Source: Stenotrophomonas maltophilia
GTDB taxonomy: Bacteria; Pseudomonadota; Gammaproteobacteria; Xanthomonadales; Xanthomonadaceae
Assembly: GCA_002364755.1 (NCBI GenBank)
Contig: DEZI01000033.1
Location: forward strand, 35,196 to 99,195
Direction: 5' to 3'
Length of the DNA: 64,000 bases
Shown: in pieces, positions 55,521 to 64,000 of the stretch
How positions within the stretch are numbered: the first letter of the stretch is position 1
Layout: each line of letters starts with the position of its first letter
Notes under the pieces: generated by a model
Told to the model about the DNA's origin: nothing
Databases searched by the model: none
What the model saw: only the letters and a program-made list of their open reading frames with translations
Program-made: the position numbers and the translations under genes

Positions 55521-56825
55521 ATGCGAGTCCTCGTTCTCGGCAGCGGCGTGATCGGCACCACCAGTGCCTGGTACCTGCGGCAGGCCGGCTTTGAAGTCAC
55601 GGTCATCGACCGCCAGCCCGGCCCCGCGCTGGAGACCAGTTTTGCCAACGCCGGCCAGCTGTCGTTCGGCTACACCTCGCCGTGGGCCGCCCCGGGCGTG
55701 CCGAAGAAGGCGATCGGCTGGCTGTTCGAAAAGCATGCGCCGCTGGCAATCAAGCCGGGCATGGACCTGGCCCAGTACCGCTGGCTGTGGCAGATGCTGC
55801 GCAACTGCACCCACGAGCGCTACGCCATCAACAAGGCGCGCATGGTGCGCATGTCCGAGTACAGCCGCGACTGCCTGAACGAGCTGCGCGCGCAGATCGG
55901 CATCGCGTTCGAAGGCCGCGACCTGGGCACCACCCAGCTGTTCCGTACCCAGCAGCAGCTGGACGCCTCGGCACAGGACATCGAGATCCTCGCCCAGTAC
56001 GGCGTGCCCTGCGAAGTGCTGGACCGCGCCGGCATCATCCAGGCCGAACCGGCCCTGGCCCATGTCGATGGCCTGGTGGGCGCGCTGCGCCTGCCGCGTG
56101 ACCAGACCGGGGACTGCCAGCTGTTCACCCGCCGCCTGGCGCAGATGGCGGCCGACGCCGGCGTCGAGTTCCGCTACGACCAGGACATCAGCGGCCTGGA
56201 GTTCGATGGCGACCGCATCACCGGCGTGCGCATCGGTGGCCGGCTGGAAACCGCCGACCGTTTCGTGGTCGCGCTGGGCAGCTATTCGCCGCAGATGGTG
56301 GCGCCGCTGGGCATGCGCCTGCCGGTGTACCCGCTGAAGGGCTATTCGCTGACCCTGCCGATCACCGACCCGGCGATGGCACCGACCTCGACCATCCTGG
56401 ACGAGAGCTACAAGGTGGCCGTGACCCGTTTCGACAACCGCATCCGCGTGGGCGGCATGGCCGAAGTGGCCGGTTTCGACCTGTCGCTGTCGCAGCGCCG
56501 CCGCGAGACCCTGGAGCTGGTGGTGCGCGACCTGTACCCGAAGGGTGGCGACCTGGCCAAGGCCGATTTCTGGACCGGCCTGCGCCCGGCCACCCCGGAC
56601 GGCACGCCGGTCATCGGCGCCACCCCGTTCCGCAACCTGTACCTCAACACCGGCCACGGCACCCTGGGCTGGACCATGGCCTGCGGCTCGGGCCGCTATC
56701 TGGCCGACCTGATGAGTGCGCGCCAGCCGCAGATCAGCACCGAGGGCCTGGATATCTTCCGCTACGGCCAGTACGGCCAGGCCCCGCAGCAGGAGAGCCG
56801 CGCATGCGTCCTGCCCGCGCGCTGA
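55521..56825 (+). CDS. dadA: D-amino acid dehydrogenase small subunit DadA
   Basis: A 434-residue FAD-dependent enzyme that oxidises D-alanine to pyruvate and ammonia, passing electrons to the respiratory chain. FAD motif: VLVLGSGVIGTTSAWYL; SFANAGQLSFGYTSPWAAPGVP is the DadA signature; C-terminal PDGTPVIGATPFRNLYLNTGHGTLGWTMACGSG is the second FAD block. Complete. It overlaps alr by 22 bp. The start ATG 55521 follows GGAGAG. Confidence 0.95.
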   Translation: MRVLVLGSGVIGTTSAWYLRQAGFEVTVIDRQPGPALETSFANAGQLSFGYTSPWAAPGVPKKAIGWLFEKHAPLAIKPGMDLAQYRWLWQMLRNCTHERYAINKARMVRMSEYSRDCLNELRAQIGIAFEGRDLGTTQLFRTQQQLDASAQDIEILAQYGVPCEVLDRAGIIQAEPALAHVDGLVGALRLPRDQTGDCQLFTRRLAQMAADAGVEFRYDQDISGLEFDGDRITGVRIGGRLETADRFVVALGSYSPQMVAPLGMRLPVYPLKGYSLTLPITDPAMAPTSTILDESYKVAVTRFDNRIRVGGMAEVAGFDLSLSQRRRETLELVVRDLYPKGGDLAKADFWTGLRPATPDGTPVIGATPFRNLYLNTGHGTLGWTMACGSGRYLADLMSARQPQISTEGLDIFRYGQYGQAPQQESRACVLPAR

Positions 56826-57871
56826 TCGACCTGGGCGCGCTGCGCAGCAACTACCGGCTGGCCCGCGAACTGGGCGGCGGCAAGGCGCTGGCAGTGGTCA
56901 AGGCTGATGCCTATGGCCACGGCGCGGTGCGCTGCGCGCAGGCGCTGGAAGGCGAGGCCGATGGCTTCGCGGTGGCCACCATCGAAGAGGCGCTGGAACT
57001 GCGCCAGGCTGGCATCCGCGCGCCGATCCTGCTGCTGGAAGGCATCTTCGAGGTCAGCGAGCTGCCCCTGGTGGCCGAGCATGACCTGTGGTTCTCGGTG
57101 GGCTCGACGTGGCAGCTGGAGGCGCTGGCCGCCTTCGACAGCCCGCGCCCGCTGACGGTGTGGCTGAAGCTGGACAGCGGCATGCACCGGCTGGGCCTGG
57201 ACGTGGCCGGCTTCCGCGCCGCGCATGCGCGCCTGTCGGCGCTGCCGCAGGTGGAGCGCATCGTGATGATGACCCACCTGGCGCGCGCCGATGAGCTGGA
57301 CAGCGAGCGGACCCACGAGCAGGCCGCCACCTTCAAGGCGGCTATCGACGGCCTGCAGGGCGAAACCAGCGTGTGCAACTCGCCGGCCCTGCTGGGCTGG
57401 CCGGACGTGCGCAGCGACTGGGTGCGGCCGGGCCTGATGCTGTACGGGGCCAACCCGCTGCCGGACGACACCACGCTGACCGCGCGCCTGCGCCCGGTGA
57501 TGACCATGCAGTCCAAGGTGATCGCCGAGCGCTGGATCGAAGCCGGTGAGCCGGTGGGCTACGGCGCCCGCTTCGTGGCCAAGGCCCGCACCCGCGTGGG
57601 CGTGGTCGCGCTCGGCTATGCCGACGGCTACCCGCAGTTCGCCCCGAACGGTACCCCGGTGCTGATTGATGGCCAGCCTGGTGGGCTGATCGGCCGCGTG
57701 TCGATGGACATGCTGACCGTGGACCTGACCGCGCACGCGCAGGCCGGCATCGGCAGCGTGGTGGAACTATGGGGCACGGCGCCGACGCTGGCCGAACTGG
57801 CCCCTCGCTGTGGTGTCAGCGCCTACCAGCTGCCGTGCGCGGTCAAGCGCGTGGCCCGGGTGTATCTGTAG
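56804..57871 (+). CDS. alr: Alanine racemase, catabolic type
   Basis: A 355-residue fold-type III PLP enzyme that interconverts L- and D-alanine. PLP lysine: VVKADAYGHGA (Lys33); the second catalytic base is the Tyr of VGYGARFVA; GRVSMDMLTVDL and LGYADGYPQF are conserved. Pairing with dadA, with 22-bp overlap, indicates the catabolic DadX role: L-Ala to D-Ala, then oxidation. The TAG stop codon is part of a GTAG palindrome. It could also serve cell-wall synthesis if no second racemase exists elsewhere. Confidence 0.94.
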   Translation: MRPARALIDLGALRSNYRLARELGGGKALAVVKADAYGHGAVRCAQALEGEADGFAVATIEEALELRQAGIRAPILLLEGIFEVSELPLVAEHDLWFSVGSTWQLEALAAFDSPRPLTVWLKLDSGMHRLGLDVAGFRAAHARLSALPQVERIVMMTHLARADELDSERTHEQAATFKAAIDGLQGETSVCNSPALLGWPDVRSDWVRPGLMLYGANPLPDDTTLTARLRPVMTMQSKVIAERWIEAGEPVGYGARFVAKARTRVGVVALGYADGYPQFAPNGTPVLIDGQPGGLIGRVSMDMLTVDLTAHAQAGIGSVVELWGTAPTLAELAPRCGVSAYQLPCAVKRVARVYL

Positions 57872-57891
57872 CGCCGAGCCTGCGCTCGGCG
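57868..57891 (+). repeat. GTAG palindrome containing the alr stop codon
   Basis: GTAGCGCCGAGCC-TGC-GCTCGGCG; TAG at 57869-57871 ends alr. Confidence 0.8.
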
Positions 57892-57938
57892 GAGCCCTTG
57901 GCGCACGCCTCACCACCGCCATGCCCGGCGGCCTTTGA

Positions 57939-58505
57939 TCAACGCGCGGCGGTCGCCTGCGTGGTCAACTGGCGCTTCACCCAGTCATCGATCAGGCGCT
58001 TCTCGAAACGCAGCGGATCGCTGTCGCTGCGCAGCCCGATGTTGTGCAGGTAGCCGCTGTCGCTCAGCTTGGCCTCGCCTTCGTCGACGATGCGGCCGCT
58101 GGCGTCCTTCAGCGTGTACTGCAGGGTGATGCGCGGCGGGTAGATGTCGCGCATGATCCGGATGTTGTCGGCGCGCGGGCCGTGCCACGGCTCGTAGTCG
58201 CCGGCGCGCTTGATGTCCACCAGAGTCACGTCGAGGGTCTGCCCCGGCTGCAGCGGCTTGGCTGCCGCGGTCCGCACGTAGCGGGCCAGCTGCTGCACCC
58301 AGTCGCCGCGCTGTGCCTCGAAGCGGTTGGTGCTGCGGCGGATCTCGGTGAAGGTGGCCGGATCGTCCCATTTCACGCTGACCGGGCCATCGGCCTGCAG
58401 CGCCCGCGGTGCCCGCGGATCGGTGACAGTGCGTGGCGCAGCGGTGGCGCTGCCCACGACCAGGGCGCCTGCCAGCAGCAGAGCGGCGGAAAGCGAGCGG
58501 TTCAT
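57939..58505 (-). CDS. DUF3016 family secreted protein
   Basis: A 188-residue protein with signal peptide (LSAALLLAGALVVGSATA). The DUF3016 pattern is visible: VSVKWDDPATFTEIRRSTNRFEAQRGDWVQQLARYV and LDVTLVDIKRAGDYEPWHGP, then PPRITLQYTLKDASGRIVDEGEAKLSD. Function unknown, possibly envelope-related. Start ATG 58505 has AGGAGACC upstream. Confidence 0.9.
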   Translation of the reverse strand: MNRSLSAALLLAGALVVGSATAAPRTVTDPRAPRALQADGPVSVKWDDPATFTEIRRSTNRFEAQRGDWVQQLARYVRTAAAKPLQPGQTLDVTLVDIKRAGDYEPWHGPRADNIRIMRDIYPPRITLQYTLKDASGRIVDEGEAKLSDSGYLHNIGLRSDSDPLRFEKRLIDDWVKRQLTTQATAAR

Positions 58506-58713
58506 GGTGGTCTCCTGCGTCCCGTGATCGGGGCGGTGTCGGTTGACAGGTCGAGTGTGATCCTGCTGCCGGGGGCCAGCAATGGCCGATTGCGTCATAT
58601 GCGACAGCAGTTGTCGCGAATTCATGGTCGTCAAGCCTGACTGACGTCGCTTGACGCTGTGAATACGCGCTCTGGAAGATGCTGTACCTCCACCCGGTCC
58701 GTTCCCCACGCCC

Positions 58714-60738
58714 TTGTCCACACTGCCGCCCCTCGCGGAGCGCCCGCCCTCGAAGGCCCCGGCGCCCGAACCCGAACTGCATCACCGCGTGCTCGCGCAC
58801 ATCAATGCCGGCTTCTGCGTGATCCAGGTGCTGTTCGAAGGCGAGCAGGCCGTGGACTATCGCTTCATCGAGGTCAACGACGCCTTCGAGCGGCACACCG
58901 GCCTGAAAGGCGCGCAGGGCAAGCGGATGACCGCGCTGGAGCCGCAGCACGAACGCGACTGGTTCCGCATTTTTGGTGAAGTGGCGCGCACCGGCCAGCC
59001 GGCACAGTTCGAGATGGAAGCACGCGCGTTGGGCCGCTCATTCGCTGTGGACGCAGTGCGTGTCGGTGATCCGGGCGAAAACAAGCTGGGCGTCCTGTTC
59101 TTCGACGTGACCGCGCGCAAGCAGATCGAAGTGGAGCTGGGCGAGAGCGAGGCACGTTTCAGCGCGCTGGCCGATGGCCTGCCGATGCCGGTCTGGGTGC
59201 TGGACGAGCGCGGCCATGCCCGTTTCGTCAACAGCGCCTTCAGCGAATTCTTCGGTGGCGATGAAACCCGCGTGCCGGAAGATGTCTGGCGCGGCCTGGT
59301 GCATCCGGACGACGCTTCGGTATTCGAATACGAGCTGCAGGAAGCGCTGACGGTGCAGCGCTCGATGCATGCACTGGTGCGTGCGCGGCGGGCCGATGGC
59401 CAGTGGCGCTGGCTGGAAATGAACGCGCGGCCGCGCTTCTCGCGCATGGGCCGCTTCATCGGCCTGGCGGGCAGCAGCCCGGACGTGACCGAGCGCCGTG
59501 AGATCGAACTGGCGCGCGAGGAGCTGCTGCAGTCCGAGCGTGCCGCGCGCAGTGCCGCGGAAAGCATGGCGCGGCTGAAGGACGAGTTCCTGGCTACGCT
59601 GTCGCACGAGCTGCGCACGCCTCTGACCACCATCCTCGGCTGGAGCGAACTGCTGCTGCAGCGGGTGGACAACACCAGCCCGCTGTTCAAGGGCCTGAAC
59701 GTGATCGCCAGCAGCGCCACGGCGCAGAAGCGCCTGATCTCGGACATGCTGGACCTGAGCAGCATGCTGCTGGGCAAGGTGCAGCTGGAGGTGGAAGTGC
59801 TGGACCTGCGCACGCAGCTGGGCGATGCCCTGGGTGCACAGGAGCCGGTGGCCGAAGGCAAGGCGCTGGATGTCAGCCTGCAGCTGCCCAACCAGCCCTG
59901 CCTGGTGCTGGGCGATGCCACGCGCCTGCAGCAGGTGTTCTGGAACCTGCTGTCCAACGCCATCAAGTTCACCCCGGCCGAAGGCCGCATCGAGGCGCAG
60001 GTGCGTGCCGATGGCGGCTACTGGACGATCACCCTGCGCGACACCGGCGACGGCATCGCGCCGGAGTTCCTGCACCATCTGTTCAGCCGTTTCCGCCAGG
60101 CCGATGGCACCACCACCCGCCGACATGGCGGCCTGGGCCTGGGCCTGGCGATCGTGCAGCAGCTGGTTGAACTGCACGGCGGCACGATCAGCGCGGCCAG
60201 CGACGGCCATGGCCATGGCTCGACGTTCACCGTGCGCCTGCCGCAGTACCTGCCTGATGCCGACCGCCGGCCGCTGCGCGAAGTATTCAGCGGCCCGATC
60301 CTCGACCCGACCGTGGTCGAGCCGTATCCGCTGCGCGGCCTGCATGTGCTGGCCGTGGACGACCAGCCGGAAGTGCTGGAATACCTGCGGCGCATGCTGG
60401 AAGAGCAGGGCGCCAGTGTCTCGGCGGTCAGTTCGGCCGGTGAAGCGCTGGCCCTGCTGGCCGACAGCGGCCACCTGCAGTACCAGGTGATGCTGACCGA
60501 CATCGGCATGCCGGGCATGGACGGCTATGGCCTGATGCGCACGCTGCGCGAGGACATGGGCGTGGCCGCGACCGACCTTCCCGCCGTGGCGGTGACCGCG
60601 CTGGCACGTGCCGATGACCGCCGCCGCGCGCTTGCCTCGGGCTTCCAGGAACACGTCGCCAAGCCGTACTCGGTGGCGCAGCTGGTTTCGGCCGTGCGCA
60701 GCGTGCAGCCGCAACGCAGCAGCGACGCCTTGCACTGA
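58714..60738 (+). CDS. Hybrid PAS histidine kinase with C-terminal receiver
   Basis: A 674-residue soluble hybrid kinase. Two PAS domains (about 20-150: INAGFCVIQVLFEGEQAVDYRFIEVN; 150-275: ALADGLPMPVWVLDERGHARFVNSAFSEFFGG). HisKA: MARLKDEFLATLSHELRTPLTTILGWSELL with phospho-His; HATPase: FWNLLSNAIKFTP, DTGDGIAPEF, GGLGLGLAIVQQL. The receiver (about 555-670) holds VMLTDIGMPGMDG with the phospho-Asp and AKPYSVAQL. No membrane segments, so it senses an intracellular signal. The start is a TTG at 58714 with little ribosome-site support, so a downstream start is possible. No output domain and no partner gene nearby. Confidence 0.9.
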   Translation: MSTLPPLAERPPSKAPAPEPELHHRVLAHINAGFCVIQVLFEGEQAVDYRFIEVNDAFERHTGLKGAQGKRMTALEPQHERDWFRIFGEVARTGQPAQFEMEARALGRSFAVDAVRVGDPGENKLGVLFFDVTARKQIEVELGESEARFSALADGLPMPVWVLDERGHARFVNSAFSEFFGGDETRVPEDVWRGLVHPDDASVFEYELQEALTVQRSMHALVRARRADGQWRWLEMNARPRFSRMGRFIGLAGSSPDVTERREIELAREELLQSERAARSAAESMARLKDEFLATLSHELRTPLTTILGWSELLLQRVDNTSPLFKGLNVIASSATAQKRLISDMLDLSSMLLGKVQLEVEVLDLRTQLGDALGAQEPVAEGKALDVSLQLPNQPCLVLGDATRLQQVFWNLLSNAIKFTPAEGRIEAQVRADGGYWTITLRDTGDGIAPEFLHHLFSRFRQADGTTTRRHGGLGLGLAIVQQLVELHGGTISAASDGHGHGSTFTVRLPQYLPDADRRPLREVFSGPILDPTVVEPYPLRGLHVLAVDDQPEVLEYLRRMLEEQGASVSAVSSAGEALALLADSGHLQYQVMLTDIGMPGMDGYGLMRTLREDMGVAATDLPAVAVTALARADDRRRALASGFQEHVAKPYSVAQLVSAVRSVQPQRSSDALH

Positions 60739-60757
60739 GCACCCAGGAGGTTCACCG

Positions 60758-61060
60758 ATGTCCCGTATTGCGCCCCGCATCCACACTGACCCAGCACAGA
60801 TCGCCCGTCTGGAAGCCCTGTTGCCGCAGCTGGGTGGCGAATGGCAGGTGCAGCTGACCCTGCATGATGGCCGCCGCCTGCTGGGCACCGTGGCCGTGCG
60901 CCCGACGGTGCAGCAGTACCGCAATGAAGCGGGTGATGAAGGCAGCAACGGCCAGCTGCGCCTGGACGACCATGACAACCCGGTACAGCAGCACCACGTC
61001 TGGCTGGACGAGATCGCCAGCGTCAGCCGGTTGCCGCCGAAGGCGCCGTCACAGGCGTGA
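60758..61060 (+). CDS. DUF3247 family protein
   Basis: A 100-residue protein starting MSRIAPRIHTDPAQIARLEALL, with the conserved HHVWLDEIASVSRLPP near the end, which is the DUF3247 family found in xanthomonads. Beta-rich, no known function. AGGAGG ribosome site 7 bp upstream of ATG 60758. 19 bp downstream of the hybrid kinase and probably co-transcribed. Confidence 0.9.
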   Translation: MSRIAPRIHTDPAQIARLEALLPQLGGEWQVQLTLHDGRRLLGTVAVRPTVQQYRNEAGDEGSNGQLRLDDHDNPVQQHHVWLDEIASVSRLPPKAPSQA

Positions 61061-61063
61061 AAC

Positions 61064-61086
61064 GATAGCGCCGGGCCATGCCCGGC
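61064..61086 (+). repeat. GTAG palindrome with GATAG head
   Basis: GATAGC-GCCGGGC-CAT-GCCCGGC; one-base change in the head. It follows the DUF3247 gene. Confidence 0.7.
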
Positions 61087-61099
61087 GCCACCCCGCATT

Positions 61100-61363
61100 T
61101 CAGTGTTCGAATACGGTCGGCGTGGCCTCGAACCTGCGAGCATAGGCACGCTCGTCGGCCACGCGGGCCACTTCGTCGTCGGCGAGGTCCGGTGCTCCAT
61201 AGACCGCATAGGCCACGCTGCCATCGGCACCATGACCGACCTGGTGCAGGCGGTAGCGCGAATGCCCACCACCGGTGTCCTCGGGGTAATGCACGGGCGG
61301 ATGGCTGCCTTCCAGGTCCATTTCACTGTTGTCGACTACTCCACCGACGAACAAGGCGCGCAT
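61100..61363 (-). CDS. Conserved hypothetical protein (87 aa)
   Basis: An 87-residue protein from ATG 61363, AGGAG 7 bp upstream. Starts MRALFVGGVVDNSEMDLEG, contains YPEDTGGGHSRYRLHQVG and ends ATPTVFEH. This looks like a small soluble conserved protein; no family is recognised. Converges on the DUF3247 gene with the GTAG palindrome between. Confidence 0.65.
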   Translation of the reverse strand: MRALFVGGVVDNSEMDLEGSHPPVHYPEDTGGGHSRYRLHQVGHGADGSVAYAVYGAPDLADDEVARVADERAYARRFEATPTVFEH

Positions 61364-61488
61364 GCAGGTTCTCCTGGGGTTTGCTGGGGGAGACCTTACC
61401 CTGAACGCTTCGATGTTGTCGGCGCATCAACAGCCCGTTGAACTTTCGCAAAGCGGGCCCCCGGGGCCGGCCCGGCGAGGGCGGTACA

Positions 61489-62586
61489 ATGGACGGCCCT
61501 ACGCTTGAAGTACCCGCGCCGATGGCCTCCAGCAACGACGCCCCCCTGCAGACCCTGCTCCTGCCGTTCAGCAACGGCACCCTGCACTGGCCCGACGGCC
61601 CGGTCGCCTTCCTCCGTGCCCGCGATGGCTGGCCGCTGCGCGAGATCGCCGGCAACCGCGAGGTGCACTGCGAGCAGAGCTTCGCCCCGTTTGCCGAGCC
61701 GCTGCAGCAGGCCGCCGGCTGGACCGTCAGCGGCGAGATCGACGCCGCCGCCGGCAAGGGCCGCTACCCGCTGGTGCTGGTGCTGCCGCCGCGCCAGCGT
61801 GAAGAAGCCCGCGCGCTGTTCGCCCGCGCTCTGGTCCTGGTGGCCGAGGGTGGCCGCATCGTCGCCTGCCAGTCCAACAACGAGGGCGCCCGCTCCGGCG
61901 AAGGCGACCTCAAGCAGCTGACCGGCCTCGGCGGCTGCCTGACCAAGAACCACTGCCGCGTGTATTGGACCGCGCCGCTGCAGGGCCAGCACGACGCCGA
62001 CCTGGCCAAGCGCTGGAGCGCGCTGGACGCGGTGCGTCCGATCGTCGGCGGCCGCTTCCTCAGCCGCCCGGGCGTGTTTGCCTGGGACCGCATCGACCCG
62101 GCCTCGGCGCTGCTGGCCGAGCACCTGCCCGCCGACCTGGCCGGGCGTGCCGCCGATCTCGGCGCCGGCTACGGCTACCTGTCGCGCGAGCTGCTGGAGC
62201 GCTGCCCGAAGATCACCGCGCTGGACCTGTACGAAGCCGAGCAGCGTGCGCTGGCCCTGGCCGAACTGAACCTGGCGCCGCCGCCGCGCGCGCTGCCGCT
62301 GCGCTTCCTGTGGCGCGACGTCACCGCCGGCGTCGAGCCGGGCTACGACGTCATCATCAGCAACCCGCCGTTCCACACGCCGTCGCGCGCCGACCGCCCC
62401 GACATCGGCCAGCGCTTCATCGCCGTGGCCGCGCAGGCGCTGCGCCCGGGTGGCCGCCTGTACGTGGTGGCCAACCGCCACCTGCCGTACGAGTACACGC
62501 TCAACGAGAGCTTCGGCGCGGTACGTGTCATCGCCGAGCGCGATGGCTTCAAGCTGGTCGAGGCGGTGAAGGGGAAGGGCAAGTGA
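61489..62586 (+). CDS. rsmC: RsmC-like 16S rRNA (guanine-N2) methyltransferase
   Basis: A 365-residue protein with an inactive-type N-terminal half and a catalytic C-terminal half, as in RsmC. The SAM motif is AADLGAGYGYLSREL, the acidic ALDLYEAEQ follows, and DVIISNPPFHTP is the NPPF(H) motif of N2-guanine methyltransferases. RsmC methylates G1207 of 16S rRNA in E. coli. The operon with rsuA, another 16S rRNA enzyme, supports rRNA. ATG 61522 is an alternative start. GTGA overlap with rsuA (62583-62586). Confidence 0.8.
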   Translation: MDGPTLEVPAPMASSNDAPLQTLLLPFSNGTLHWPDGPVAFLRARDGWPLREIAGNREVHCEQSFAPFAEPLQQAAGWTVSGEIDAAAGKGRYPLVLVLPPRQREEARALFARALVLVAEGGRIVACQSNNEGARSGEGDLKQLTGLGGCLTKNHCRVYWTAPLQGQHDADLAKRWSALDAVRPIVGGRFLSRPGVFAWDRIDPASALLAEHLPADLAGRAADLGAGYGYLSRELLERCPKITALDLYEAEQRALALAELNLAPPPRALPLRFLWRDVTAGVEPGYDVIISNPPFHTPSRADRPDIGQRFIAVAAQALRPGGRLYVVANRHLPYEYTLNESFGAVRVIAERDGFKLVEAVKGKGK

Positions 62587-63284
62587 AGCTGGTCAAGCTG
62601 ATCGCCAACCTGGGCTACGGCAGCCGCAAGCAGGTTCAGTGGATGTTCCGCGAGGGTCGCGTGACCGATGCCGACGGCGAAGTGCTGTACGCCGATGACC
62701 AGGTGCCGCACGAGGCGATCCGGGTCGATGGCGAGCCGCTGGACCCGCCGGTGGGCCTGTCGCTGGCCCTGTACAAGCCGGCCGGCTACACCTGTTCGAC
62801 CAAGGACACCGGCCGCCTGATCTACGATCTGCTGCCGCCGCGCTTCCGCGACCGCGATCCGGTGCTGTCCACCGTCGGCCGCCTGGACCGCGAGACCAGC
62901 GGCCTGCTGCTGCTGACCGACGATGGCGGCCTGCTGCACCGGATCATCTCGCCGAAGTCGAAGCTGCCCAAGGTCTACGAAGTGGAACTGGCCGAGGACC
63001 TGCGGGGCGATGAAGTGGCGCAGTTCGCCAGCGGCACGCTGATGCTGGAAGCGGAGAAGACGCCCCTGCTGCCGGCTGAACTCGAAGTGCTGGGCCCGCG
63101 CAAGGCGCGCCTGGTGCTGCACGAAGGCCGCTACCATCAGGTACGCCGCATGTTCGCCGCTGTCGGCAACCACGTGCAGGCCCTGCACCGCAGCCGCGTC
63201 GGCGGCCTGGACCTGCAGGGGCTGGACGAAGGCCAATGGCGGATGCTGACCCCCACCGACCTGGACACCCTGTTCGCTCCATGA
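62583..63284 (+). CDS. rsuA: 16S rRNA pseudouridine synthase RsuA
   Basis: A 233-residue RsuA-type synthase: S4-like N-terminal domain (MKLVKLIANLGYGSRKQVQWMFREGRV) and the catalytic domain with GRLDRETSGLLLLTDDG, the Asp being the nucleophile; KLPKVYEVEL and EGRYHQVRRMFAAVGNHVQALHR are the family blocks. It makes pseudouridine 516 of 16S rRNA in E. coli. GTG start at 62583 overlaps the rsmC stop; its own stop overlaps the next gene (ATGA), so three genes are coupled. Confidence 0.93.
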   Translation: MKLVKLIANLGYGSRKQVQWMFREGRVTDADGEVLYADDQVPHEAIRVDGEPLDPPVGLSLALYKPAGYTCSTKDTGRLIYDLLPPRFRDRDPVLSTVGRLDRETSGLLLLTDDGGLLHRIISPKSKLPKVYEVELAEDLRGDEVAQFASGTLMLEAEKTPLLPAELEVLGPRKARLVLHEGRYHQVRRMFAAVGNHVQALHRSRVGGLDLQGLDEGQWRMLTPTDLDTLFAP

Positions 63285-63964
63285 CCTCCCTCGCTGCGCT
63301 GTCGTTCCTCCCGGATGCCGTCATCTTCGACATGGACGGCCTGATGATCGACAGCGAGCGGGTGTCGATCGCCTGCTGGAGCGAGGCGGCCGCCGAACTC
63401 GGGCTGCCGCTGGACGCAACGTTCTTCGTGCGCATGGTCGGCCTGGGTGACCGTGACAGCCAGGCGCTGCTGCGCGGGCAGGGCGTGTCGGACGCGATGA
63501 TCGCGGCGATGGCGGCGCGCTGCCACGATCTCTACGAGGCGCGCACGCAGACCGGCCTGCCCTTGCGGCCGGGCATCCTGGAGCTGCTGGAACTGCTGAA
63601 GGCGCACGGCATCCCGCGCGCCGTGGCGACCACCACGCGGCAGCCGCGGGCCAACCGCAAGCTGGCCGCGGCCGGCCTGCTGCCGTACTTCGATGCGGTC
63701 ATCACCAGTGGCGACGTCGCCCACCCGAAGCCGGCGCCGGATATCTACCTGCTGGCCGCACAGCGGCTGGGCAAGGCACCGGAACGCTGTCTGGCGCTGG
63801 AGGATTCACCGGCCGGCACGCGCGCCGCCGTGGCGGCGGGCATGACCGTGATCCAGGTGCCGGACCTGGTGCATCCGGATGAAGAACTGCGCGCGCTGGG
63901 CCACCGCATCGTCGGTTCGCTGGTGGATGCCCACGCCCTGCTGGTGCCGTTGCTGCCGAAATAA
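63281..63964 (+). CDS. HAD-superfamily phosphatase (beta-phosphoglucomutase-like)
   Basis: A 227-residue HAD hydrolase: motif I VIFDMDGLMIDSE, motif II VATTTRQPR, motif III HPKPAPDIYL, motif IV CLALEDSPAGTRAAVAAGM. The cap is helical (subfamily IA), with the phosphoglucomutase-like DMDGLMIDSE, so a sugar-phosphate phosphatase or mutase. Overlaps rsuA by 4 bp. The reason for its place behind two rRNA genes is unclear. Confidence 0.9.
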   Translation: MTSLAALSFLPDAVIFDMDGLMIDSERVSIACWSEAAAELGLPLDATFFVRMVGLGDRDSQALLRGQGVSDAMIAAMAARCHDLYEARTQTGLPLRPGILELLELLKAHGIPRAVATTTRQPRANRKLAAAGLLPYFDAVITSGDVAHPKPAPDIYLLAAQRLGKAPERCLALEDSPAGTRAAVAAGMTVIQVPDLVHPDEELRALGHRIVGSLVDAHALLVPLLPK

Positions 63965-63970
63965 TCGGTG

Positions 63971-63991
63971 GGTGCCGGCCGTTGGTCGGCA
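63971..63991. repeat. palindrome at the window end
   Basis: GTGCCGGCC-GTT-GGTCGGCAC, followed by GCTCTACC (inverse GTAG head); after the HAD gene. Confidence 0.7.
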
Positions 63992-64000
63992 CGCTCTACC

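Overview
The window is GC-rich chromosomal DNA from a Xanthomonadaceae bacterium, most likely Stenotrophomonas (S. maltophilia complex). Three things point there: proteins with the XVIPCD secretion domain of the Xanthomonadales type IV secretion system, dozens of short palindromic repeats that begin with GTAG (the SMAG/REP type known from S. maltophilia), and the overall gene content. No species name can be proven from the window alone. No rRNA, tRNA, CRISPR array or intact transposase was seen.

Layout. 1-6.3 kb: an antibacterial effector island with two XVIPCD effectors sharing a papain-like N-terminal domain, a lipoprotein gene translationally coupled to the second (probable immunity protein), a stand-alone XVIPCD protein and a small secreted protein; a YncE-like propeller lies between. 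6.4-13.4 kb: alpha/beta hydrolase, KptA, polysaccharide deacetylase, a methyltransferase, several small unknown membrane or secreted proteins, and one AT-richer orphan gene (10.66-11.24 kb). 13.4-16.4 kb: metal homeostasis, with divergent dmeF and an RcnR-type regulator around a palindromic operator, then a zigA-type GTPase behind a Zur box. 16.6-19.5 kb: an ABC-F ATPase and the scar of a deletion that fused remnants of a LysR regulator and an MFS transporter. 19.6-26.5 kb: a CSS/EAL phosphodiesterase, cycA, a lytic transglycosylase and an NHL-propeller/M23 fusion. 26.5-30.3 kb: a DGPF (YciI)/VOC/ECF-sigma cluster of the ECF42 type, beside a 390-bp element with 47-bp perfect inverted ends. 30.5-36.3 kb: M28 peptidase, a LytS/LytTR-like two-component pair, an MpaB-family oxygenase. 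36.3-39.5 kb: TetR regulator and two overlapping MFS exporters with three operator copies between them. 39.5-49.6 kb: M13 peptidase, PAS/EAL protein, LysR with a DoxX-YgiD-esterase operon, CPA1 antiporter. 49.6-54.9 kb: small conserved proteins, the motA/motB stator pair, msrB. 54.9-57.9 kb: D-alanine catabolism (lrp, dadA, alr). 57.9-64 kb: DUF3016 protein, hybrid histidine kinase, and an rsmC-rsuA-HAD operon.

How genes work together. The effector island most likely serves contact-dependent killing by the X-T4SS, whose apparatus is not in this window. cycA (uptake), lrp, dadA and alr form a D-/L-alanine use module, though cycA is 33 kb away. DmeF/DmeR and ZigA/Zur handle Ni/Co excess and Zn shortage. 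Two EAL proteins without an active GGDEF domain imply c-di-GMP breakdown.

Repeats shape the window strongly. GTAG palindromes sit in most intergenic gaps, singly or in tandem, and their TAG serves as the stop codon of four unrelated genes. A second repeat family (GGGGTC...GACCCC) encodes the last residues and stop codon of two genes and probably a third.
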